This document shows positions 53,201 through 58,719 of a stretch of DNA of 64,000 nucleotides, piece by piece; positions within the stretch are counted from its first letter, which is position 1; each line of letters opens with the position of its first letter. The stretch comes from Nemertoderma westbladi (taxonomy: Eukaryota; Xenacoelomorpha; Nemertodermatida; Nemertodermatidae). The stretch is taken from contig JAUCBJ010008744.1 of assembly GCA_032718475.1 (NCBI GenBank), forward strand, positions 102,979 to 166,978, read 5' to 3'. The position numbers and the translations under genes were made by a program. The notes under the pieces were generated by a model that saw only the letters and a list, made by a program, of their open reading frames with translations, searched no databases and was not told the origin of the DNA.

Positions 53201-53337
53201 CCCCTTGATGCAGCCAGTACCATTGCTCGATTCTCTAAGTCTAACGGCCGCCATATGTAATTGGTGACTGGTCAGCTGTCGCACAACAGGGGCTTTTGGG
53301 TCTACCGCCAAGTACTGCAGGTCCAGGTTCAATTTCC
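23068..53337 (-). CDS. LARGE: LARGE-like bifunctional xylosyl/glucuronyltransferase, spliced gene (12 exons found, 5' end missing)
   Basis: Exons on the minus strand in order: 53337-53165, 50847-50676, 46573-46443, 39911-39731, 32682-32474, 32272-32076, 31572-31380, 31163-31008, 30864-30712, 25474-25295, 23946-23822 and 23266-23068. Every junction has AG acceptor and GT donor, and phases match throughout, giving 2069 coding bases (2 nt, 688 codons, stop). LARGE is a Golgi type II membrane enzyme that polymerises xylose-glucuronate (matriglycan) on alpha-dystroglycan using Mn2+. The order seen is a GT8-type domain with DTD (residues about 163-165 of the joined piece), then a GT49-type domain with DID (about 495-497). 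Having both domains separates it from the single-domain relative B4GAT1. Human LARGE1 is about 756 residues, so only the N-terminal anchor/stem is missing. No disabling change is seen, so the gene is probably functional. Confidence 0.93.
23480..23716 (-). repeat. tRNA-derived SINE in the last LARGE intron
   Basis: On the minus strand the head has an A-box-like CTTGGTCTGGTGGTGAC and a consensus B box GGTTCGATCCC, spaced as in a tRNA, followed by a non-tRNA body. This is the layout of a pol III tRNA-derived SINE. The 3' boundary is uncertain and no target duplication was identified. Confidence 0.6.
23822..23946 (-). CDS. LARGE: LARGE-like, penultimate exon
   Basis: The acceptor is CTACAG and the donor GTAAGT. 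The exon encodes 41 residues plus two bases, including [13 protein letters not shown] and [12 protein letters not shown], hallmark segments of the glucuronyltransferase half of LARGE. It joins the upstream exon in phase 0 (SPYK then VEWA). Confidence 0.94.
23947..25294. other. LARGE intron, mostly unique AT-rich DNA
   Basis: The only notable content is a degenerate TGTC microsatellite around 24410-24462. Small open frames here have no recognisable similarity and are probably chance. Confidence 0.6.
25295..25474 (-). CDS. LARGE: LARGE-like exon, GT49-type domain
   Basis: The exon has exactly 60 codons in phase 0, with acceptor CCTCTAG and donor GTACAC. It contains [17 protein letters not shown] and [18 protein letters not shown], matching the VPAFET region of LARGE. 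The upstream intron is almost wholly a 32-bp minisatellite whose last unit ends just before this acceptor. Confidence 0.94.
25483..30620. repeat. 32-bp minisatellite filling a LARGE intron
   Basis: About 160 tandem units, a typical one being 26901..26932, with core GTGAGCGGGTGAGGGGAAA followed by an AT-rich part that varies in length (ATATAGTACATA, ATATAGTTATACATA, TATAGTAAATA). Units of about 29-35 bp alternate in blocks. The array takes up nearly all of the 25475-30711 intron. Long open frames on the minus strand (the longest 27316-29187) are period-32 translations of the repeat and not genes. Confidence 0.97.
30712..30864 (-). CDS. LARGE: LARGE-like exon with second DxD motif
   Basis: The exon has 51 codons in phase 0, with acceptor TTAACAG and donor GTTAGT. 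It contains [14 protein letters not shown] and [14 protein letters not shown]. The DID corresponds to the metal-binding DxD of the glucuronyltransferase domain, so both key acidic residues are present. Confidence 0.95.
31008..31163 (-). CDS. LARGE: LARGE-like exon, start of GT49-type domain
   Basis: The exon has 52 codons in phase 0, with acceptor ATGTAG and donor GTAAGT. It contains [20 protein letters not shown] and [11 protein letters not shown], matching the start of the second catalytic domain of LARGE. It is separated from the next exon by a short intron of 143 bp. Confidence 0.94.
31380..31572 (-). CDS. LARGE: LARGE-like exon, interdomain
   Basis: The acceptor is TTATAG and the donor GTGAGT. 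The first base completes an Arg codon, followed by 64 codons. An acidic linker rich in Glu/Ser is followed by [20 protein letters not shown] and [15 protein letters not shown], matching the segment between the two catalytic domains of LARGE. Confidence 0.93.
31573..32075. other. LARGE intron, nothing recognised
   Basis: AT-rich unique sequence of about 500 bp between two LARGE exons. I see no repeat, RNA gene or coding signal in it. Confidence 0.6.
32076..32272 (-). CDS. LARGE: LARGE-like exon, end of GT8-type domain
   Basis: The acceptor is TTACAG and the donor GTTAGT inside CTGTCG/GTTAGT. The exon has 65 codons plus two bases. It contains [11 protein letters not shown] and [19 protein letters not shown], matching the last part of the xylosyltransferase domain. 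Open reading continues past the donor, but family alignment and phase with the next exon place the splice here. Confidence 0.92.
32474..32682 (-). CDS. LARGE: LARGE-like exon, GT8-type domain
   Basis: The acceptor is TCTATAG and the donor GTGTGA, a weak match. Two bases complete a Gly codon, then 69 codons follow. The exon contains [31 protein letters not shown] and [11 protein letters not shown], strongly conserved in the xylosyltransferase half of LARGE. Confidence 0.94.
32683..33588. other. LARGE intron flank next to the LINE, nothing recognised
   Basis: AT-rich unique sequence of about 900 bp between the exon ending at 32682 and the LINE target duplication. No supported feature was found. 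Confidence 0.55.
33589..33600. repeat. target-site duplication, left copy, of the LINE
   Basis: ATTCAATAAATA is repeated exactly at 39195..39206 on the far side of the LINE. A 12-bp duplication is in the usual range for target-primed reverse transcription. Confidence 0.88.
33685..35518. mobile_element. non-autonomous DNA transposon with long terminal inverted repeats, nested in the LINE
   Basis: It begins CACCCTGGGGCTGAATACAG and ends with the exact reverse complement. The inverted repeats are nearly identical for about 300 bp and remain alignable for roughly 450 bp. Each arm holds a diverged direct duplication of a block starting ATTAGCCCATGGAT. CCCT is duplicated at 33681-33684 and 35519-35522, while the second LINE copy has the uninterrupted site at 61943-61946. 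The interior holds a 19-base G run (34849-34867) and no transposase ORF. Termini starting CAC with a 4-bp duplication suggest a Chapaev-type (CMC) source, but this is inference. Confidence 0.93.
35505..38768 (-). CDS. LINE ORF: AP endonuclease and reverse transcriptase, C-terminus cut by the transposon
   Basis: Start taken at the ATG at 38768 (MANQGAVF); open frame extends 7 codons upstream without an ATG. Counting from that upstream end (add 7 to ATG numbering), the endonuclease spans about 120-380 with QE (161), GDFN (278) and SDH (367). The reverse transcriptase has motif [11 protein letters not shown] (735), motif [11 protein letters not shown] (793) and the FADD active site (847). The protein is intact until about residue 1090. 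There the nested transposon replaces the natural last 15 residues with APWG, and the TGA stop lies in its inverted repeat. The second copy shows the native end. Product: target nicking and reverse transcription of its own RNA. Confidence 0.93.
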   Translation of the reverse strand: MANQGAVFAPRADSAKKHPPTPTMDYISNAEVQPLEASGITGHNRPHRRQLTPDRLPVSPPTGERAANNSLSPFPDDLSGPNPGSPGRPDCDGERDSGVGGYSHVPPRPTKPLVNLRQVTRLASVNTLTLGSPMRQGELTALADKLSLSAVGVQEHRMQTGQTDEVLIKDMGGGWRLALASADDSGNGGIGLLMNPTAHAALDKIDQISNRIIRCHFSCSGRLAKKFPKVVLIVCYSPTSVAPVEEVDNFYHNLQAATDGVDQHAFLTFLGDFNASLHQSPTSPWVYSNSVNRNSVHLQDFISGNGLFSAGTQFKKRTGKLWTHSGPSGHKSQIDHILFRRKYRSSIQDCNAFTLQPFSSDHRLIVAKVRLSLRASRTTKSALPRHDWSSLLQQPSVRSSFTLQLSNRYEALASEAADHCEGYTAFTEAVKLAAAETVPVYPRNRKRAPWTDNKIQKCRNDLHKAQKESRLKQTTAAKNAVKAASRSLNRQYSVNLQELINQQVDAINDADDSRQSSQAWKSINLLTGRKSQPTTKVKAESPADRLNGWKAHFEKLLNNDRVLPDNFIEVKVSESVLPDIPIGDISFAEVKAAAKSIKTNRASGVDGVPPEVFKIPECLKLIYPIIVDMYRTTRVPQEMKTNKLVPVPKKGNLTLYGSFRGISLISIAAKLYNRILLNRIRDPIERLLRGNQNGFRKGRGTMEPILALRRIIEELSKKKDRHLAVIFVDFFKAFDSVSRSRMFSILSLYGIPDEIIAAIRSVYDGSTTFVSTVDGDTEPFEVLWGVLQGDTLAPFLFIIVVDYVLRMSLDHHNDDGVMITPPTGSRSRGNPAKYLTDLDFADDLGVLSESLEGAQRLLSSLEHAASSVGLFINSRKTKILTVNFESPQQVSDRMSISSKDGMLEHVDDFCYLGSWIRKSGEDLRIRKGKAWAALNRLSRIWKSPRINRKLKVRLFRAAVVPVLLYGSPCWALTAEDTKSLDGTFTRMLRRVHCVKYNAHISNQTLYNIGGVSLVPPSLTLEQNRLRFAGHCFRREDQPVHNLVLWQPHGVNKHGGQPMTFLRRILKDTGLKDADDLANVMGDRAPWG
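39195..39206. repeat. target-site duplication, right copy, of the LINE
   Basis: Exact ATTCAATAAATA match to 33589..33600, at the 5' end of the minus-strand LINE. Confidence 0.88.
39731..39911 (-). CDS. LARGE: LARGE-like exon with first DxD motif
   Basis: The acceptor is TTTGTAG and the donor GTAGTA; the exon has 60 codons plus one base. It contains [23 protein letters not shown] and [14 protein letters not shown] is the metal-binding motif of the xylosyltransferase domain. The downstream intron holds a full-length LINE in the same transcriptional direction. Confidence 0.96.
39912..40490. other. LARGE intron: G run and scattered AAACCCAGTAA motifs
   Basis: It contains a 20-base G run at 39981-40000 and about six scattered copies of AAACCCAGTAA or close variants, all in one orientation. 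The same motif reappears, in both orientations, on the other side of the element at 40498-41425. Confidence 0.7.
40498..41425. mobile_element. candidate TTAA-targeted MITE with G/C homopolymer ends
   Basis: TTAA at 40494-40497 and 41426-41429 flank a 928-bp segment that starts with 25 G and ends with 13 C. Just inside, the left end reads TAGCACCCCC and the right end, reverse-complemented, has TTGCACCCCC, extending the inverted repeat. TTAA duplication is typical of piggyBac and Kolobok types. There is no transposase ORF. The short inverted repeats leave some doubt. Confidence 0.55.
41430..42196. other. LARGE intron with hairpin-like CCCAGTAA/TTACTGGG units
   Basis: At least three imperfect palindromes, at about 41487-41515, 41640-41672 and 41757-41789, pair AAACCCAGTAA with TTACTGGGTTT across a short loop. 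A diverged TGTC-type simple repeat lies around 42030-42090. No coding signal was found. Confidence 0.6.
42197..42527 (+). repeat. dispersed repeat, copy 1
   Basis: It aligns in direct orientation with 44746-45061; both contain TTTTTTACCGTAGAAT, TAAGCACCGAATT, TTTGTGACACTAATTATTTG and GTAATCTGATGCGTTCTAAA, and end CCGAGGCTTA. Moderate divergence makes it an old interspersed element of unknown class. Confidence 0.8.
42596..43641. repeat. 34-36-bp minisatellite, about 30 units
   Basis: Tandem units share GCGCCAGTAGTGAGTCGCTG followed by GTACGTA and one of several tails (ATTACGTCCG, ATTTAGA, TTATTGA). Tail types alternate in blocks, so the array has higher-order structure. It starts about 70 bp after the dispersed repeat at 42197-42527. 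Confidence 0.95.
43642..44063. other. LARGE intron with a tRNA-like 5' head
   Basis: At about 43786 the plus strand has TAGCTCAGTTGGTTGAGC, an excellent tRNA A-box arm. No B box or closing acceptor stem follows, so it is a tRNA or SINE fragment and not a working tRNA gene. The rest is unremarkable. Confidence 0.5.
44064..44286. mobile_element. MITE with GGGAAACWGGACGCAA inverted repeats, copy 1
   Basis: The left end GGGAAACAGGACGCAA and the right end TTGCGTCCAGTTTCCC are inverted repeats with one mismatch around a 223-bp non-coding element. A second copy lies at 57413-57603. No clear target duplication was found. Confidence 0.75.
44287..44745. other. LARGE intron, nothing firm
   Basis: AT-rich sequence with a short purine-rich patch around 44310-44330 and a TGTC-like simple repeat around 44580-44640 that may be the degenerate start of the next dispersed repeat. 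Confidence 0.5.
44746..45061 (+). repeat. dispersed repeat, copy 2
   Basis: Direct-orientation partner of 42197-42527, with the same landmarks and the same CCGAGGCTTA end. In this copy no minisatellite follows. Confidence 0.8.
45062..46442. other. LARGE intron, nothing recognised
   Basis: About 1.4 kb without recognised repeats or RNA genes. Open frames of about 100 codons at 45418-45723 (minus) and 45991-46344 (plus) show no family resemblance and no codon pattern that I trust. Confidence 0.5.
46443..46573 (-). CDS. LARGE: LARGE-like exon, GT8-type domain
   Basis: The acceptor is TTTCAG and the donor GTAGGA. Two bases complete a Val codon, then 43 codons follow. The exon contains [20 protein letters not shown] and [17 protein letters not shown], which match LARGE almost without gaps. 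Confidence 0.95.
46611..47293. repeat. 30-bp minisatellite, about 22 units
   Basis: Tandem units share TTATACAGTATATTCTTGTA then CAGTAGGCCC. Because 30 is a multiple of 3, one plus frame stays open for 177 codons with a 10-residue period; this is a by-product and is not called as a gene. Two units near 46976 and 47010 carry a small insertion (AGGCATAGG). Confidence 0.95.
47294..47689. other. LARGE intron between two arrays, nothing recognised
   Basis: Unique AT-rich sequence of about 400 bp with no supported feature. Confidence 0.5.
47690..47939. repeat. 22-bp minisatellite, about 11 near-perfect units
   Basis: Eleven head-to-tail units built on CTCACACAGCGCAGTGACCG. All but the first look identical, which points to very recent expansion or homogenisation. 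Confidence 0.96.
47940..49472. other. LARGE intron with poly-G/poly-C tracts and an AT repeat
   Basis: It holds a short TA-rich microsatellite near 48115-48150, a 21-base G run at 48571-48591, and two C runs of about 16 at 48784-48799 and 48882-48897. The two C-rich blocks are about 100 bp apart in the same orientation. No coding signal was found. Confidence 0.7.
49473..50675 (-). repeat. 66-bp array derived from the LARGE exon end and its 5' splice site
   Basis: About 18 tandem units of 66-67 bp continue directly from the exon at 50676-50847. On the gene strand each unit carries the exon sequence encoding [16 protein letters not shown], then CAG/GTTAGTG (the donor) and a few intron bases. 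The unit nearest the exon is the authentic one. Units further away accumulate variants (GATTAAC, GACAATAAC, GTCGATAAG), so the exon-proximal part is the most uniform. Nearly every unit keeps GTTAGT. Confidence 0.95.
50676..50847 (-). CDS. LARGE: LARGE-like exon, start of GT8-type domain; parent of the 66-bp array
   Basis: The acceptor is TTTTCAG and the donor TCAG/GTTAGT; the exon has 57 codons plus one base. It contains [27 protein letters not shown] and [14 protein letters not shown], matching the first strands of the xylosyltransferase domain. The last 50 or so bases, with the 5' splice site, are the template of the tandem array that follows in the intron. Reading through the donor meets an in-frame TAG at once. 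Confidence 0.94.
50848..51403. other. LARGE intron, nothing recognised
   Basis: Unique sequence of about 550 bp; small open frames on both strands around 51033-51336 show no recognisable similarity. Confidence 0.5.
51404..51688. mobile_element. MITE with 30-bp inverted repeats and 9-bp target duplication
   Basis: The left end holds GTGAGTACAAAACAAAGACC and the right end its reverse complement, with the match extending to about 30 bp. TAGAGCAAC is duplicated at 51395-51403 and 51689-51697. A 9-bp duplication suggests a Mutator-like source. Inside, TTTGGGACCTAACGCTC repeats with a 21-bp period about three times. It also shares GTAACCTGCTCCTTT with the MITE at 44064-44286. Confidence 0.85.
51689..52427. 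other. LARGE intron, AT-rich, nothing recognised
   Basis: AT-rich unique sequence with a run of TAAATAAATAAA-like simple sequence around 52170-52245. Confidence 0.5.
52428..52620 (+). repeat. tRNA-derived SINE
   Basis: The plus strand has an A-box-like TTGGCGTTGTGGTTAAATCC and a B box GAGTTCGATACC about 30 bp later, then a non-tRNA body. The 3' end is uncertain; it may extend to the CTACTAC stretch near 52750. Confidence 0.55.
52621..53164. other. LARGE intron, nothing recognised
   Basis: AT-rich sequence; a 65-codon open frame at 52919-53116 is Lys/Asn-rich and looks like chance. Confidence 0.5.
53165..53337 (-). CDS. LARGE: LARGE-like exon, stem region (most 5' exon recognised)
   Basis: The acceptor is GTTTAG and the donor GTTTGT. 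Two bases complete a split codon, then 57 codons end in PCE, which joins [10 protein letters not shown] of the next exon just as family members read CE-TIHVAIVCAG. The Cys-containing stretch ([11 protein letters not shown]) resembles a lumenal stem and is poorly conserved, so the call rests on open frame, phase and the junction. The initiator Met and membrane anchor must lie further upstream and were not found. Confidence 0.78.
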
Positions 53338-56300
53338 CTAAACATAATTAATAAATATTTATAATAAATAAAGTATTATCATCAACAACCAATGCCATCT
53401 ACAGTATTATTCGGTATTTATCTCCAGCCAGCTAATCCTGCCATCATCTTACCTATCGTCTATCGCCTAAAGCTAATAGGAGTAAATAGCAAGAGTCGAG
53501 TCCATGAGTTAAAGATTAGAGATGGTTAATAAGAAAATAAATGGAGAATACAAATAAAACAACATCACTTCGGAATTCATCGTTTATGAAAGCGAGGGGT
53601 GTGAAGTAAATGATATGACTACTGTATGAGGGTCTTGGGACGTTAGTGCCCGCGAGACATTAGTGCCCCCCAATCTGTATGAGTCTGAAACGGGGGTCTC
53701 GCCATAGATGATACAGTTGGACATTGAAACTTATCAATCTTATACAGCAAGAACATTTAGTCCATGGCAAGTTCCAAGCTGATTTTCCAGTATTAAATAT
53801 GTCTACAAATTATTCGAAGGTACATCGTGATCACTATCTGTCGGTTCCGTATAAATTATTACCGAGTTAGTATTACCCGGTACGCAATATGGTCCAGGTA
53901 ATCGTAATCTTATAAAGCACAATTGTATTGTTATTTTTATTGCCCTGGCCGTAGCCCATTGTAGATATTACATTATTACTGTAGCACAAACGAAATAATA
54001 CATACTGACAGAGCACAATTAAAATGTGACTAATAAAAGTGCAAACTGGATAGCTATTCAGTTTCAATTTCAGCTCATGTTCTTTCCATTCAATTGGCAC
54101 GGATTAATGGAAATTATCCCGGTCATACATTGTATGTCGAAACCTCGAACGTGCAATGGCATATCCCTCGTCCATTTTCTATCAACAAGTGCAACAGACT
54201 GGCGTGGCTGTGATGGGCCACCATGAATGCAAATCAATCGGTAAGCGAATTGTCAAGATAGCAGTGACAGCCAACTAACTTCCCTCACGCATTACCCCAG
54301 GGACTAGGCTAAGAGGTAAGCAAGAGAAAAGAGCACAGCACGTTTATTCTGTCAACCACGTCTCCAAATGGAAGGCAAAATGTGGAACATACCAGAGAAC
54401 GCATGCATAAATATTCGCACAAGTTGAGGAGCATTATTCCGCAAAATGTGAAGTACTGATACCGGTATAGCGACGTGTTCCCACGCCAGGAGTATAACGT
54501 CGCGGAGTTTTATCAAATCTTAACTGCAGGAAATGCTTGGAATCTAGTATTTCACGTCCTTAGGGGAAATAACATAGCGTATCCTACTTATCGCAATGCC
54601 GCTCGCTATCCAAAACACAGAGAGAGGCTGACATTGCGCGGCATGCATTGAGCAAGAGATAAGAGAAAAACTCCGTACGGTACTGGAAAGGTTTTACACT
54701 CGGCTTACTCAACTCCTTTGCCTCCACCAACAATCTACCTGGTGTAGCCCCCTCGGGTTTCCAGCTAAATGTACATCGATGAACGCCGTCGAAGAAAAGG
54801 TAAATTTAATTATTGAACCGCTGGATTGTCCCACTTTACCGAGCCGGAATTCCGTGTATGTGCGGGCGCTTAGGGAGAGGGTTAGCGCAGTATGGTGGTT
54901 AATGAGCTCGCCACCTAAATAATACCCGACGCATAATAATTAGCTAAAGTTCATAGAAGCCATACCAGAAACCCATCTGAAATGGAAAACACGCACTTTG
55001 CCAACATTGCTGCTATAACTCTGAGAAACAGAGCTTATCCGGTCAAATCTGCGATAAGGATTGCACGTGAACATTGGGCTTAACTATGTGTTCAAACAAA
55101 TTAGAATTTAAATATCTCGAAAATTAAAGGAGACATTATTGATAAAATGCGCACTGCGCAACTGAGAAATACTGTATTTTAATTATCGGGTTTTGGCATT
55201 AAAGCACATTTTGATTAAAATTAGTCATTGTATGTTGAGTGATCAATGTTTTGGACCAGATAAACTACATATTAGTTAGCAGTTAATCATAATCTTATAA
55301 GGATAAGTTGAATGTAACATTAATTAGTGTACAGTCTGTATGCGAGTATGCGCACATGTCTGCTGTACTGCTGCTGCAAGAGTGGAGATGGTCGTATGGT
55401 ATAGTAATTTCCGGATTTCCCGTTAATCTTATATCATATCGTCTGATAGAATGAATCACATTAAAATCATACACATAATGTAGGCCCTGTATTCGTTTAA
55501 CACTACAATACCTTTATTGGTAAAAATAAAATAGCATGGATATAAATGGATAACACGTTTAATTATGTTCGTTTTAATGGTCAGACAATGTGAGTATTTG
55601 AGTAAATACAGTAATATATTTGATTTAAATATAGTACAGTAGCACTGTATTTCGCGTCGGTTCGAGTGGGAATAATTCCAGGAACGAGCGAGCGTAAGCG
55701 AGTGAGTGAAATATGAAACGAGAGCCTGAAAGTGAGTTTATTTTAGATCACGGCGTATTTCACGCCGACTTGAAAATAATACTTATATATTTCATATACA
55801 TTGTCTTGCTTGTTACTTCTGACATGCACATATAATATGGCCTCGACACTTACACTTCCCACTGTATTATTATATAGTAAATTTGTATGCCAATTTGGGC
55901 CAATCATTCTTAAATGGGCATGGCACAGGGCACATGGCATACACATTCACCAGCTCAACTCACAGGCAGTTTAGCCTATTACATTCAATCATTCAAAGTA
56001 GGGCAACACTCTGTAAAACAGTGTAATCCACTGCTATTATGCAGATTGTATGAGGATGACAGATAATCTACCAGATTTTGCAGCAGTGTCTTAGCATTAC
56101 CGTCAACTATGACAAAGTTATGTTGATACGGACAGTAAAAGAATGATGGACTGATATTGGACATCAAAATGAACAATACCAACATAGAGACTGTATTGCA
56201 AAAGTTTACGATTGTATTTAAGAGGGTTCAAAATAATTAATTGTTTACATAAATATATATTGGGTTTATATCGCTTGTGGGTATATTCTGCAATGAAATA

Positions 56301-57388
56301 AAACATTACAAAAATATTCCCAAACCACTCGTCGCATCTAAGAGCAGCTGCGTCACATACGCATCTCAATTATGGCATAAATTCTGATTTAGCATTGAGT
56401 GTACAGAGTCCAGAAAGAAACCGTAAAATTTAAGTTTGTTTGAGACTGGATGAGAGAGCGGGGAGGATTAACTCAAATACCATCACGGTGAATTAATATC
56501 ATCGAATAAGGAAAAGGAACACACGTTACATTAGCATGTTATTATAAAAAACACAATAAAATAAAATAAAGTAAATACTGTATAATATTGTTTATATGTT
56601 TTATGTATTATCATTTATTATTAATTATATGTTTATGTATTAGCATACCTGAACGTTTCGAGAGACGCGGGTCCGATCCCCGCTGGTGGCGAATTCATTT
56701 TTTCTGCTCCATTTCCTATAGAGCTGGATCATCCTAAGTCCTGCTTATATTACTTAATAATCAATACTGTATAATATAATAGGCTTACAGTTTTATTTTC
56801 GGGAATAATCAGTTGATATTTGGTGTGATTCTCCCCTGGAGAGGGACGAACTTTGAGTCCCATGCCCCACTATCTGGTTTATATATGCGAACAAGAATGT
56901 GCTTGTATTGCAGTATAGTAGTTCATCAGGTTTCCATCGATTCATATGTGAAATACAAACTGCAGCAGTGGATGCTGTCTACCAAACTGTTTTTATCTAC
57001 CCCATTCACTCACTGCCTTGCAGCTTCCTGTACGTGACATGCATTTAAGATAAGCGACTGTCCAGGTGGGGGTGCGTGGTGTGGTATGGTTTGAAACAAA
57101 TTCTTTGCATAGATGCATCACTGACCTGACGGGGTGGCGAGGCGTGTTAGTTGTTTTGTTCAGTTATAGAGTTAAATATCAATTACCAGTTTCGTCTGTC
57201 ACTGCAGAACAGGTTATGTTATAGATTAGTTCACATAATATCACTATCATGTTTCTCACAGGTTCGTATATACGGAAAGTTACGTGTCATAGGGATTTTT
57301 TACAGATAGTTTAGTTATTGATATGGAAAATAGTAGTACTGTTGTAAAACAGAGTAGTCTATTGACATACTGGGCATCTGTGCAGATA
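53338..57388. other. region upstream of the first recognised LARGE exon, no feature supported
   Basis: About 4 kb of mostly unique AT-rich DNA. It should hold intron or 5' sequence of the LARGE-like gene, but I could not recognise an exon encoding a signal anchor. A B-box-like GGGTCCGATCCCCGC near 56667 has no matching A box. Confidence 0.5.
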
Positions 57389-57415
57389 GGGGGGGGGGGG
57401 GGGGGGGGGGGGGGG
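57389..57415. repeat. 27-base poly-G run at a MITE end
   Basis: An uninterrupted G run whose last bases are the GGG start of the MITE inverted repeat that follows (GGGAACTGGACGCAA). Confidence 0.9.
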
Positions 57416-57603
57416 AACTGGACGCAATAAAATTCATCCCTCTCCATGGGAAATTGGACGCAAATAACAGATGATTACTCTAAAAAATAAAACTGTAACC
57501 TGTAACTGGTTAAAATATAGTGCCACTGTAACCTGCTCCTTTCCCTAAATTGAGAATTTAACATTGAGGCGGGATATTAATTCGCCAAGGCGGGTTTTGC
57601 GTC
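57413..57603. mobile_element. MITE, copy 2, right inverted repeat truncated
   Basis: Closely similar to 44064-44286 through CCTCTCCA, GTAACCTGCTCCTTTCCC and GGCGGGTTTTGCGTC, with one internal deletion. The right end stops after TTGCGTC, so its outer inverted repeat is lost. Confidence 0.8.
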
Positions 57604-58719
57604 GAGGTTGGCCATCCAGTACAGCAGATGTACCAGGAGTCATTTAACCATCACCAAAACGCACAGTAGATGAACTGAGATATCCTCACAGCATCGCAAA
57701 ATTCAACAACATCACCTTAGAATAACATCAACTACAAATAGCATTGATGGATGGATATACACCGATTGTCAAAAAGATAAATTATATTCTCCAATGCGAA
57801 TGCAAAATAAACAAATTAATAAACGTATCAATCTGTTTTCTGTATTAGACTATTACTGTGAGTAAATATCACTTCAATTGCGTTCACTTTGCGCCGGACG
57901 GACATCACTTTTTCACTTAGTTGCAGTCAATTTGCGCCATTATCTAATATCACATTTTGTACAAATAATACTGATATAATTTTCCATAAATACATAAATA
58001 CCGCAAGTCTGCTGGTTTTAAACAACGTTGAGTGTGCAGTTCTAGAATCTTCTACAAACTATGTCTTCCACATTTGTTGTGTACAGAGTACTCTACTCCA
58101 TGAATCCATCATCTATCTCCTTTCAATATCGAGACGTTTATTCTTTGATTATCGCATATTATTATAGGTTATCCTTTAGAAAGTCTATCTATGCACTGAA
58201 TTAATTGTATTGATCGCGGCACTCAGCACACAATGATACATTGTTAAACTTGTTCAACCTTGGTAATATTCCAAAATCTATTGCTCACTGAAAGTTTAAA
58301 GTACTAGGCCTACGGATGCATCTTGTCGGACACTGTTAGGGCAGCCTGTCAACAGCCTCCGACTGTTGAGAGGAAATATGGAGGTGGTTAGCCATTTGGA
58401 ATTCCTAAGAAGTTTAGAATTATTGACGTAAATTATTAGTGTAAGGAATTATAATGAATAAATAATTGGCTACAAATAATAATATTGGTGGTACTAAAAA
58501 GTTAAAAGTACTTACTTAAAAGTTAAAAATATATGTATATATATATATATATAGGATATGGGTATAGATTTTTTTTTAGGCTGCTTAGTGCTTTTTTTAT
58601 TTTTAATGACAAACTAGACAAATATATAAAAAGACACATAAAAGTTAAAAAATAAGAAAAACCTCACCCACCACCAGGCTACTGTACAATATTGCTTGGC
58701 TTAGCGGGAATTTCAAAAT
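57604..58719. other. no gene recognised
   Basis: Unique AT-rich sequence with a short AT dinucleotide repeat near 58535-58555. A 92-codon open frame at 57889-58167 has no recognisable similarity. Confidence 0.5.

Noticed and set aside
53338-58700. Search for the missing first LARGE exon(s) with a signal anchor
   Set aside because: No minus-strand frame with a hydrophobic segment flanked by suitable splice sites stood out; the N-terminal region of this family is too poorly conserved to call by eye.
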